64,000 nt of DNA, taken from the NCBI GenBank assembly GCA_025174535.1, contig JALBUN010000022.1:186001-250000 (forward strand), written 5' to 3'. This stretch comes from Cantharellus purpuraceus. Lineage: Eukaryota; Basidiomycota; Agaricomycetes; Cantharellales; Hydnaceae. Below, piece after piece: positions 24,169 to 35,563 of the stretch; the stretch's first letter is position 1, and each line of letters starts with the position of its first letter. The notes under the pieces are model-generated. The model was not told the origin of the DNA, made no database searches, and worked only from the letters and a program-made list of their open reading frames with translations. Both the position numbers and the translations under genes were made by a program.

Positions 24169-27100
24169 GCCTGAAAACACCGTGCAGGTAAATAATCCAC
24201 CGGCAACTGCAGAATCTCACAGCCAGCCGACGACTCAGTGAGTGCATGGTTCTTGATCTAACGGGATTCTGACGGCCTGCGATGAGGCGAAATGCATCCC
24301 TCCAAGAGATGACAGACACTATTGCAATTTCCCCTGTGTGAATCATACTCTCCCCTGCATGAACAGGAAATTCAGTCGCACGCAAACTCTCTTGCACAAA
24401 TCGCAACGCCACTACACGAACCGCATCTCCCTCAAACTGGGGCTGACACTGAGCCTATCATAGCAGAAAAAAACACTACGATCCAGTGAGTGCATGCTTC
24501 CTGATCTACCATTTAAACGATGCTGACGGCTTTCCAGCAGGCCAGAAGCCACCCTCCAAGACATTCTTGACATTATGTACGAATCGGATTTCTTCGAACG
24601 CACTAGAAAGGATGCGCCCTCCCGTTTCTGGCCCATCTATGAACGGGTGGCTAAACAGCACGACGAGTTGATCGAGAGGCACGACGGTGACCTAGATGTC
24701 CTACTTATCTTTGTATGTCCCTCATCCTTTGCGTCGAGCTAAACACGATCAAACACATTGTTCAGGCTGGTCTGTTCTCGGCCGTCAGCTCAGCATTCAT
24801 CGTCAGCATGCAGTCTAGTCAGTCCGATCCCCAGCGAAACAACGAACTCCCTTCTAATGATATTAATTAATACTATCAACAGTTCCACGTTTCCGGCCCA
24901 AGCGGTCATGCTTCCCGTCTGGACTGGACCGAGTGCTATAACCATATGGATCCAGATGCTGGCGTACACAAGCCTCTCGAGCAGTTTGTTGGCTGCATTC
25001 GGTGCAGTGCTAGGAAAACAATGGCTGGGCCACTTTAAAACATCACGGTTCGGATGAGGTGCCTTGCACGAACGGTGCATGCGTAGACAGAAGAAGCTGG
25101 ACGCCCTGGAAGAGTGGCATTTCAGCACCATCATTTCTGCTCTTCTGATATTCCTCCAGATGTCGCTGCTGTTCTTTGGTATCGCTCCCGCCGCCAATAT
25201 TTGGACTCTGCAACGTACGGTTGCAAGTGTGATCATGGTAACAACGGCGTTTGGATTTATATTCTATTCCTTCACCGTGGTGTCGTCGCTAAAATCGCCA
25301 GATTGTCCATTCCAGACACCAGTGTCGACGGTGCTTCAGCGTATCGTCCTAGCCACATTTCCCTTTCGAGAGATTGTCCGAAGCCAAAGTCGAAAGGTGG
25401 CCCGAAAGATATTTCAAACGGTAATACAATGGGAAATGGAAGTGTCGCCCAGGGACCTGGACAGGCCTCCTGGATGCCCTGTACGACTCCTCAAGACATG
25501 CGTTATGCACTGCAAAAGATCTGATCTTCAGCTTACTTATGCTCTTTGTTACGTATCTCTACCCAAGAACTTCCACTCTGAGCCAAGACCAATCGTTGGC
25601 TGACGACCCAGAAACGGCTATAGCTTTGGAGCTGTTAGCAGTGTCGTTAAAAGAGTTGCATTTTGATTTCATGGAATCACACGCCGAGTTGACTCGAGTG
25701 AATGCAGCACCATCCTATGCCGTCAAGTGGATAATCGAGACATCTACCGACATAGATATTATAACCGCTACACTCAGAATGGTACCGGAGATTGAGTAGC
25801 CGGCCGACGTTGACGTGCCTCGCATGCTCATGGACCGATTGAAAAGCGGCTTCTATGCATGTTTTGATCCTAAACGGCAGATTCTTCCCCTTGCACAAGC
25901 AGGAGCTGTGGCGTGCATGAAGGCAGTGTGTCAACTTTGTATTGAACAGGATATGGACAATCCGTTCTCTTATGTTTTCGCCAACGGGAACATATTGTCC
26001 AAGGATGATAAGAACTGGTACCACATACCCCCGGATCAATCCTTTTTCGTTGTTTCCTGTGTGGTAGATGAATTCCCCTTCATCATCAAACTGGATATTA
26101 AATCCCTTTCATTATCTGAACGCATGTGGATGGCACATATGTTCACGTACCGCCCGCACAAAGGTAATTATGACCCAGAATTTGTCTATATTTGTGATTA
26201 AATTCATTAGCATCTGCCTTGACTCCAAGTCCTCCCCGTCTAATGGCGGACTGTCCCCTACTGGTATGCTCGTTGGCCTACCAATAGATCGACGGCATTT
26301 GGCAAGGCTTGACAAGAGGTAAGATGATACTTTCTATCCATGAGCTGTTAACTTCACGCTTCTTCGGTCAGGCCATTGAAACACTTCGGGAAGCGGTGAT
26401 GAATGGTGCACTAGCTGTTCTTCTCAATGAAATTCAAGAGCGTAAACGGTACCAGAATGCACTGAAGCTGGTTCACCCACTTCTCCAATACTTCGGCACA
26501 AACCTTTCCTTCTTCAGTGGCCTTCGCACATCCGAGCGGGCTCTCCGAGTCTGTTGTCGTCTACTCGAGGATGATTTAGACACAGAGGGCGACGATCATG
26601 TCCGATTCAATAGTCTCGAAATTCTCATTCATCTCATTACTGGTAATCATAATCCATTCTGGTTTGCAGCTGCACCTCCCCCACACACCCCAGTGCAGTT
26701 TGACCTGCTCATGGACTACCATCTACAAATTTGTGAAGGCACGGATTATCATGCAATTTGGGACACTTTTCAGCTGTTGGAGTGGCTGGGTGGTTCTCCC
26801 AGTACCCATGACCGGATGCACCGCTACATTGACACGATCATGCATTTCGTGGGACAGGAAACTACACGGATTGCAGCCTGGAGTGCAGCTTGTGCAGTTG
26901 GGCCAGCAGTGGCTTCAATGGGTGTGCACAATGTGTCACTCCGAGAACACGTCCCAAAGGCACTTGCTTCAGCAGTCCTGCGGGATGCTCTGCAGACAAC
27001 CCTCAGTAGCCCCTTCACAGAGCTCAGGCTCTTTGAATTCCCCCATGGAATTCTCTACCTCAGGTTTCTTTTCACGCTTTTCCAAGAGCCTACTTGGCAT

Positions 27101-27631
27101 ACTCAACTTCAGCAGAGCGATCATTTAGACAACTGTCTTGCGATTTCTGACACACTGTCGGTCCAGAGAGGTGCAGATAAAGTGGAGGAAAATAACTTGG
27201 ACGCACATGCTGTACCTGTGGCACACATCGTTGCAATCATAGACGCATTCCATAAAGAACAGCCATTCTTTACCAAAACCCAGGTGTATCTGTGTGGGCC
27301 ACTTGTTCTGCGAGCCTGGCGTTACATATTCAATCTTGACTTCTTTGGAGGAACAGACATGGACCCCTTGTGGGAGATCTCCACTATGGAGTGCATTAAA
27401 GCCCTTCCGTCTCTTGTTAAATATGCAAGGAGGCGATGGGACCAGAGAGAAGAAACAGAGCATCTAATAGAGCTGGTCGAGGAGGTTTGCCATAAGCTTG
27501 ACGAAGAAAAGCCACAACGCGAACGGGATGGTTCCCAATATAGACAAGATGATCCATTTTGGAAGCAGGTCCTACCAGTTTTACGCAAGAGAATATGTGA
27601 GTTACTGGATGACTTCCAGCGAAACGGTTAA
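24169..27631 (+). pseudogene. DUF6535-family protein, inactivated
   Basis: The reading is recognisable throughout. A short leader (MPENTVQV) is followed by a DUF6535 core: ESDFFERTRKDAPSRFWPIY, AGLFSAVSSAFIV, PVWTGPSAITIWIQMLAYTS and LLAAFGAVLGKQWLGHFK. Two further transmembrane helices and a long alpha-helical C-terminal region follow (26309-27631). DUF6535 proteins are abundant, multi-pass proteins of unknown function in Agaricomycetes. Defects: a frameshift near 24817 (after SMQS), a TGA at 25055-25057 where the family has Arg (SRFG*GAL), and a TAG at 25797-25799 where a Trp is expected (PEIE*PAD). A further frame change near 25500 cannot be explained by an obvious intron. The 440-codon C-terminal frame is still open. 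Confidence 0.8.
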
Positions 27632-29368
27632 TGTGCTGGATATATTCACACTGACACCGGTTACTATTCTACAATCCTGTTTGAGCTCTTGCTGATGTAC
27701 GTGTATGTTAACTTAGTAAGACATTGAGACCTAAAGTAACCATGCGATGCTCAGAAGCCGATCATAACAGTGAGACTGCATAGGTTGCATCTTGGAAAGC
27801 TAAAAGGACACAGTCCCCAGGCAGCCGCTAAGGCCCTACGACTCCAGTGTCGACTCTACAGCAGGGAAAGGTAAGTTGTTATATATGATGGCTATGGCTG
27901 CTACTTTCTTACTTATGGTTTATTTAGGCGGGCAGCTGGAGTCGAGGCTGTCCACTCCGACACACCTCTGCTCGGTGTTGCAGATTTCAAGGCCGTTGTG
28001 ACAGGTGATAGAGATGAATGGCGACAAGGGAGGCGATTTAGCAGAGAAATATTAGTTAGGTATTGACATTGGAACTCTGTGTTTATCGGTGACAGGGCCT
28101 GCAAGATTATAGCTGATTAATTTCTTTCTAGTTTTGACCCGAAAGGTTGTTTGAGCATGCAATTTTCCAAGTATTGTAACATAGCAAGCTGGCATCTCTA
28201 AGTCATGCCATATTGCACTGTGTAGACTTACAAGTCCTACAAAGCATACCGACTACTTAACCTATGTACACCGGAGCCGGTACTATATTGTCTACACAGG
28301 CTACATGGGCCAATGCAAAGTCCTTAGGGAGCTGCCTGGGACTACATAGAAGGAACTTGCCTAAATTCCGACACTGCCTAAGACTACATGGTGCAGTGTA
28401 GGCGCTGTAGAGTGTTGTCATTTTCCTGATGAAAGCTGAGCGGCGGGCCCTGAGAAGTAGTAAGGCACTCTGTTTGGCATAGGATTCGAGCGCACAGGAT
28501 ATTGAGGAATTGGAAATTGGAGCCGAAGACACTTGAAGTTTCTGAAGTGCTGGTTAATACAAAAGGATTTGAGCATGTGGGTCTATGTGGGTTCATCTCC
28601 GTGCCAGATGATCGACTCCGGCGCTTACCATATCCCATCACTTGCATAAAGCATGCCGGTCTAACCTGTAATACTTCTTTTTCAAAGTTCAGCAACTGTA
28701 CTTTCGATTTGGTCTTATGGTCCCTCGTGCCTTTATGGTACAATCCTGTTGTAGGAATCGCAGGAGTGCGTTGCTGGATACGCGACGGTCCACAGGTGTC
28801 CGTGTTTCGAGTGCTGCGTCGCTACTGGATTGAATAGGACGCGCGAGGTATAAAGGACTAAAAATTTCCAATGCCCTATTCTTCAGTCTTCGTTCCCCGA
28901 GGCTGAGGTTCGTACCACATTCGCATTCTTTTCGGGGATTATGTAATCTAACTTTTTGGTAGTTTATAACTCTAGGTTAGATACTCATAATATACAGTCT
29001 TCGTTCCCCGAGACTGAGTTTATAGCTCTAGCTATCTCTTCGTACTTACTGCGCAATAAATCCTATCCATGCGGTGGCCAACGACAGTATCATGGTCATT
29101 TCGTATTTTCCTGCCCACTCGCGTATGGGGAGTTGCGCACAGACTGCCCATGATTTATGGCGGTATTTTTAATACAAAGGAGCGCTGATGTATTAATCCT
29201 GCCTGTCTTCCTATGGCAACCTCTCCAATGGCAGCTCCTTCCGGGACATCACCCAATTATATCACTGACGAACCCGCCGGCCGAGTTCCTAGCGACCTGA
29301 CATCCCTTCCATATATATTCCGGCTTTATATGGGGCATGTATTTACTTCCAACCTTCCCTCCTCTAAT
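27632..29368. other. Intergenic with LTR-like remnants
   Basis: No gene supported. Two copies of CAGTCTTCGTTCCCCGAG followed by [A/G]CTGAG lie at 28884 and 28995. The first is preceded by GAGGTATAAAGGA, a TATA-like site. This arrangement resembles the R region of an old LTR, and the motif also occurs near 15680. Confidence 0.4.
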
Positions 29369-31557
29369 ATGAGCACGGTTTCGCCAAGCATTGTCCCATC
29401 GTCTCGCTTACACCCTCCAACTTCAGGTTTGTTAGATGAAGCTTTCGATCCTGCGTTCAACTACACCTGGGCTGGCGTCGCCTGCCTCGTTGTATTCATC
29501 ATATACGCTTCAACACGAAACAAACATTACTATGTAACTATAGTTCTATGCCTCTTGCGACTCACTGATCCCCCATTTGACTTAGGATGCAATCCCGGCA
29601 ATCGGGAGGACTGGTTTTGTCACGTCATATCTCGATGCGCTGCAATACATGAAGCATAGCAACGAGTTTGTCATGGAAGGCTATGCCAAGGTCAGAACTG
29701 TCTGTTGTTCTTGCGAATGCAAGGCTTATGAGAGTCTAGTATCGAGAAGGGATGTTTCGAGTTCCAGAATTAAAATGCTGGCATGTCATGGTGTCAGCAC
29801 CTAAGCTGGTAGATGAACTCCGCAAAGCACCCGATGATGTCTTATCTTTCCACCAAGCTTCGAGAGATGTATGTAGCATTAAGTATAGTGTGACAGTCAC
29901 TCACTGTGCCACAGAGGCTATCTACTGACTGGACACTTGGACGGGAATCCCGCGATGAACCATATCACATTGCCGTCGTCAGAGGCCAACTGACTCGCAA
30001 TCTTGCAAATATATTCTCAGATCTACGGGAGGAAATAGTGCTTGCTTTTGACGATAACATACCCCCGACAGAAGGTACTTCTACTAATTCTCAAACTCTT
30101 TCTCCCAAACAATTTCCACACTCATGATTGTTGATTACTGTTACTTCCCTCCCCCATACATTTTTTCTAAGCTTCAAATTATCCCTGGCATTGACGATCC
30201 CTTCTGTCTTGCAGAATGGACCAGAATCAAGGCGCTCGATACTATGAGAAAGATTGTCTCCTGTGCTTCCAATCGTATCTTTATAGGTGCCCCAGCGTGT
30301 ATGTCCGACCTCTGCCTACTCTTGGACCATCACTATTGACATTGCTCTTAGGTCGTGATCCAGAATACACTGCGCTAAATGTTCAATTCACCGTTGAAGT
30401 AATGGTTATTTCCAGATTCCTCAACAAGTTTCCCAACTTCCTCAAACCGTATGTCATGAGGAATACCCTTTTAGCCCGCTTATGAAGTTGTTTTACTCAA
30501 GGATCGCTGGTCGCATTTGCACAAGTTTCCCTGAATCCATTGGACTTGCGCTCAAACATCTAGGACCCATCATCGAGGAACGAAAGCGGAAAATAGAGGA
30601 ATATGGTAGAGACTATCCGGACAAACCCGTCAGTTTGCTCTTCGGCTGATTCTCACCATGAGTGATCAGCTCATTCGAGGACAGCTTGATATGCTCTCCT
30701 GGCTCATGGATGAAGCGGAAGGCGAGGAGTGCAGAACTGAAAAACTCACTCATCGTATTCTAACCCTCAACTTCGCGGCCATTCACACGAGCTCGTTGGT
30801 GCGTGTTTTATTCACTCCCACACACCTGTCTCGCGATTTATTCAAACACCTCTTCTTGATTAGACCTTTACGACCGCGTTATACGAGCTTGCCTATCGTC
30901 CTGAATATATGGAACCAATTCGCGAGGAAGTCGAGACTGTGGTCGCCCAATACGGTTGGAACAAAGCTTCAATGAATCGCATGCGGAAGCTGGATAGCTT
31001 TATGAAAGAAACGCAGCGGATTCAAGGTCTCGGCGCCAGTAGGTTTTTACCGTCGATTCTCACAATGTATGCTGATTTGGAGCCAGTATCAATGACACGC
31101 AAGGCTCTCAAGGAATTCACGTTCTCCGACGGGACGCGTATCCCAAAAGGAGGATTTGTTTCTGCGGTGACAAGGGCGCGTCACCTCGATGACGAAATAT
31201 ATCCTGATGGCACGACGTTCAAGGGGTTCCGATTTAGTGACATACGAGAGGAGGAGGGGGAGGGGACCAAGAACCAGATGGTAGCCACTAGCGTGGACTA
31301 TCTCGCTTTTGGACATGGGAAGCATGCATGGTGAGTTACACCGTCTTTTCCCAGGCTTAGTGAGGTTCTGAGTACTGACTGAATGACGACGTAGTCCTGG
31401 GCGATTCTTCGCTGTCAATGAGGTCAAGGCTATGATGGCACACGTTGTGCTGACATACGACCTCATGATGACTCAGGTACCACGATCTACGTGGTTTGGA
31501 GTTGCTAGAGCCCCTGATCAAGACGCAGAGGTCCTGTTCAGGAAGCGTCGGCAATAA
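29369..31557 (+). CDS. Cytochrome P450 monooxygenase (copy 2)
   Basis: Same gene structure as the copy at 21561. Exon 1 starts at MSTVSPS (29369), chosen because the paralogues start at the aligned Met; an open frame extends further upstream to 29213. It carries an N-terminal anchor (TWAGVACLVVFIIYAS), IGRTGFVTSYLDALQYM, TDWTLGRESRDEPYHI, RDPEYTALNVQFT, IIEERKRKIEEYG, ETQR (ExxR), TRKALKEFTFSDGTRIPKGG, GFRFSDIREEE, and FGHGKHA|CPGRFFAVNEV across the last intron. The stop is TAA at 31555. All exon joins that I tested stay in frame, so it appears functional. Long stretches are nearly identical to the inverted copy at 35564-37710. ER-bound; substrate unknown. Confidence 0.88.
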
Positions 31558-32153
31558 GGCGTGGGCCACAAATGGGATTGGGATTGAAATGTGGATCAGA
31601 CATATCTGATACAAGACGAATGGCTTTGCTGTTTTGTTGCCATGTTTGATATACTCGCAATATAAGAATACTTAAACCATGCAGCGATGTGGCTGTCACT
31701 TTGTGAAGAAGTATGCGGCATATATGCATAAGATCCCGCGGTTCGATAAGGTTTGTCTTACTTGCAGCTTCAAATAAGGCTAGGCTCGGGTTTTATGAAA
31801 CCCAAGCAGCCAGAAGAAGGACCCAAGAAGATCCCTGAGCAGTCACATGATGGATAAGTTAGCAAAGAACATTACATATCTGTCCTGCCGGCCGTTGGTA
31901 TGTCGGAGTTTGGGGTCTGGCGGAGTCCAGCTCCTTACAGCGAGATGTCACTACTAGAGTTATACTTAGAGGGTGAATTACACCTGGTTGGTTATACCAA
32001 AGCGCTATGGATGGTCTCTGACGCCAACGAAGCTCCTTACTCTATTCTCTTAACCGAGGCTAGCGCTCAGCATATTGAAATCACGCCCTAAGTTGAGAAG
32101 TATGGATCAACTCTCCAGCCGTCACTCTTGCTTTCAACCTTCTCACCCCCTAT
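31558..32153. other. Intergenic
   Basis: Spacer between P450 copies 2 and 3. The 31900-32091 open frame has no recognised domain. Confidence 0.4.
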
Positions 32154-34534
32154 ATGAGTACTGATAGTCGACCAAGTGTGGCCCCGTCGGCCCGTTTACT
32201 CCTTCCAACTTCCAGTTTGCTAGATGGTGCTCTTGATCCTGCTCTCAACTACCCCTGGGCCGGTTTTGGGTGCCTCGTTGTGTTCATAATATTTTCCTCA
32301 ACGCGAACCAAAATTGACTATGTAAGGACAATATTCCTATACCGCTTTAACTCACTACCCATACCACCCAATGTGACTTAGAAAGGGATACCAGCGGTCG
32401 GGAGGACTGGTTTTGTAACGTCGTATCTCGATGCGTTGCAATACATGAAGTGTGGCAGCGAGTTTGTCGCGGAGGGCTATGCAAAGGTCGCTAGACATCT
32501 CTATTATCCACGAGTATAAAGCTCATCAGTATCTAGTATCGGCATGGAGTATTTCGAGTCCCGGAGCTGAAATGCTGGCATATTTTGGTGTCAGGACCCA
32601 AGCTGACAGATGAACTCCGTAAGACGTCGGATGATGTCCTGTCTGCTACTGACGCCGTGCGAGATGTGTGTCTCTATTCCTTATTATAAATGTCAATCAC
32701 TCACCAATCGTGTCTAAAGAGGTTGTCTACTGATTGGACGCTTGCCCCACTACCTCGTCAAGGGCTATATCATATTTCCATCATCAAGAATCAACTCACT
32801 CGCAATCTCGGGAATTTGTTCTCAGACTTGCGGGAAGAAACTGTGCTTGCTTTCGACGAGTACATACCTCCAACAGAAGGTAATGTAATTCCTATTAAAT
32901 AATTCTCCTCACATGTTCTCCAAACTCCCGATATCTGGTATTGACAGTGCTTATCAGAATGGACCAAAGTCAGAGCACTCGATACGATGATGAAAGTCGT
33001 TTCCCGTGCTACGAATCGCATATTCGTCGGAGCCCCCACATGTTTGTTCGTCTGATGAACAAGGTGCAACATCGTTGACGTTACTCCTAGGTCGTGATCC
33101 AGAGTACACAGCGCTCAATGTTCGATTCACCGTCGATGTAGTAATTGCTGGCAACATTCTCAGCATATTTCCTAACTTCCTCAAACCGTATGTTTTGAAG
33201 AGTGCTCCGTGTTGTAATGAACGCTTAGTCCACCTATGAAACACCCTTAAAGTATAGCAGGTCGGCTTTTCACAAATGTCCCTAAATCCGCTAGAGTTGC
33301 TTTAAAACATCTAGCCCCTGTCATCGAGGAACGGAAACGGAAAATTGAGGAATATGGTAGAGACTATCCAGACAAACCGGTTAGTGTATTCTCTATGTAA
33401 TTAGTACCATAGTTAATTGTCGCTGTCGATGATAGCCTGATGTTCTGTCTTGGTTCATGGATGAAGGGAAAGACGAAGAGCTCACAACCGAAAGGCTCAC
33501 TCTGCGTATTCTGACACTTAATTTCGCCGCTATTCACACAAGCTCTATGGTGCACATCATACTTCTCTTGAGCCGTTTCTACACCTGACTGATTGACAGA
33601 CTTTCACGACCGCATTATACGAGCTAGCTTGCCGTCCCGAGTATATGCAACCCATTCGCGAGGAGGTCGAGGCTATGGTTTACCAATACGGTTGGACAAA
33701 AATGGCGTTAACTCACATGCGAAAGCTGGATAGCTTTATAAAGGAGACACAACGACTCATGGGTCTCGACGCCTGTAAGCCTTTGCAACAGACGCTTGAG
33801 AATGTCTGCTGAATTATTGAGCAAGTAACAATGACACGCAAGGCTCTTACAGATTACACGTTCTCAGATGGGACGCATATTCCAAAGGGGGCATTCGTTT
33901 CTGCAGTGGCAACTGCGCACCATCTCGATGAAGACGTGTACCCTGATGCGACGACGTTCAACGGGTTCCGCTTCAATGAGATACGGGAGGAGGAGGGGCA
34001 GGGGACCAAGAACCAAATGGTTGCTACTAGCTTGGACCATCTCGCTTTCGGACATGGGAAGCATGCATGGTGAGTAAGCTGGTAGGTTTTGTCAAGTCCA
34101 ACTTAACAATGTCGTCCAAACAAAGTTCCAAAGGGGGCATTCGTTTCTGCAGTGGCAACTGCGCACCATCTCGATGAAGACGTGTACCCTGATGCGACGA
34201 CGTTCAACGGGTTCCGCTTCAATGAGATACGGGAGGAGGAGGGGCAGGGGACCAAGAACCAAATGGTTGCTACTAGCTTGGACCATCTCGCTTTCGGACA
34301 TGGGAAGCATGCATGGTGAGTAAGCTGGTAGGTTTTGTCAAGTCCAACTTAACAATGTCGTCCAAACAAAGCCCTGGCCGATTCTTCGCCGCCAACGAGG
34401 TCAAAGGAATGATGGCGCACGTTGTGCTAACATACGACCTAATGATGACTGCGAAACAGCAGCCTACGTGGTTTGGGACAGCTAGGGTTCCCGACAGGAA
34501 TGCAGAGGTGCTATTTAGAAAGCGTCGACTGTAG
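32154..34534 (+). CDS. Cytochrome P450 (copy 3) with tandemly duplicated heme-loop exon
   Basis: Start MSTDSRPSVAPS at 32154 with the family's membrane anchor (PWAGFGCLVVFIIFSS). The later exons match the paralogues: VGRTGFVTSYLDALQYM, RLSTDWTL, RDPEYTALNVRFT, IAGRLFTNVPKS, ETQR (ExxR), TRKALTDYTFSDGTHIPKG, GFRFNEIREEE, FGHGKHA. After the heme-loop exon (ends 34069) a 246-bp block covering most of that exon and the following intron is repeated. The terminal exon (CPGRFFAANEV..., stop at 34532-34534) therefore follows the second copy. If both exon copies are spliced in, the frame shifts and a TGA follows within about 20 codons. If the second copy is skipped, the normal protein results. It may be a new pseudogene or may be rescued by alternative splicing. 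Confidence 0.75.
33880..34371 (+). repeat. Perfect 246-bp tandem duplication (exon plus intron)
   Basis: Unit 1 is 33880-34125 and unit 2 is 34126-34371. I see no difference between them. Each unit starts TTCCAAAGGGGGCATTCG inside the exon and ends with the intron's 3' splice site CAAACAAAG. Confidence 0.95.
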
Positions 34535-34551
34535 AATGGATCAGACTGTAG

Positions 34552-34885
34552 TCAAGTTTATTAACATCATATATCGATGTTGCAATATATGAAGCATGGC
34601 AATGAGTTTATCATGGAGGGCTATGTCAGTAATATATCCTGTCTCATGGTTGCAGTTGCAGCGTTCAAGAGGCTTTAGCATCAAATTTCCGAGTTCCAGA
34701 GCTGACAGCGCTGAAACGCTGGCACATCAGTGTCAGGACCTCAAGATGAACTCGGAAAAGCAGTTAATGATATCCTGTCCTTCCACGCAGCCATACGCCT
34801 TTCATTTTAATGTGATGCACTAATGTGGCTGGGTTTAGGATCCCTGATAGAAAAGTAGAGGTGCTGTTCCGGAAGTGTTCAACGC
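34552..34885 (+). pseudogene. P450 exon relics
   Basis: Short stretches match early P450 exons: ATATCGATGTTGCAATA..., then GGCAATGAGTTTATCATGG, at 34560-34630, and the FRVPELK-like exon at about 34670-34790. They are followed directly by a last-exon fragment (GATCCCTGATAG...GTGCTGTTCCGGAAG) at about 34840-34880. The middle of the gene is missing, so this is a deletion relic of a fifth copy. Confidence 0.6.
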
Positions 34886-35563
34886 AGAGAAATTCCCATG
34901 CAAGAAGGACTCGCCTAGAAGAAGGTACTCAGCGAAGATGACCCGGATGGGGTGCTTTTTTCATGTCACCGTAAGAAACTGACATGAAGGGCGCAAATAG
35001 GTATATATAGCACGCGTGAGGGCATCACAAAGTCGATGTAGCGTACACCAGGACCACAGCGATCTCTAATCGATTGTCAGCAGATCTTGCTATAAAACCT
35101 TACTCGACATACAGAAATCAGCCGAGAGTTGACTTCTTAAGATGGAACGCAGCGGTGAGCAGTTAGGATTCTGCTCTGATCTTATAGTCTTGTCCTAGTT
35201 TCCGCCCGGATCGACAAGGTAGATATCTTGTCCGTCACCTTACGTGAGAACGCTCTGGTATATCGTGGCTTTAAAGGTTCGGGCCGCTTGGGCTTTTTTG
35301 AAGTGCTCCAGAGCATGGTCTGCAAGCCGGAGTCTGGTGAGATTGGCTCGGACAGTCATATCGAACCACGAGTATGGTGTATGATCCAAGCTAGTATGAT
35401 GCATATGTCTCGACAAGTTCATGATCGATGCGTGGTCAGCTGGCATATTGTGTTTGTATCAAACACCACAACGAAACAACATAGCAAAGCCATCAGTTCT
35501 GTAACATACATGTTTGTTCCCTACTTCAGTCTTAATGCCATAGACCCATTTGTAGACCACGCC
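34886..35563. other. Intergenic
   Basis: No supported gene. The long plus-strand frame starting at 35228 is mostly antisense to the P450 at 35564-37710. Confidence 0.4.
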
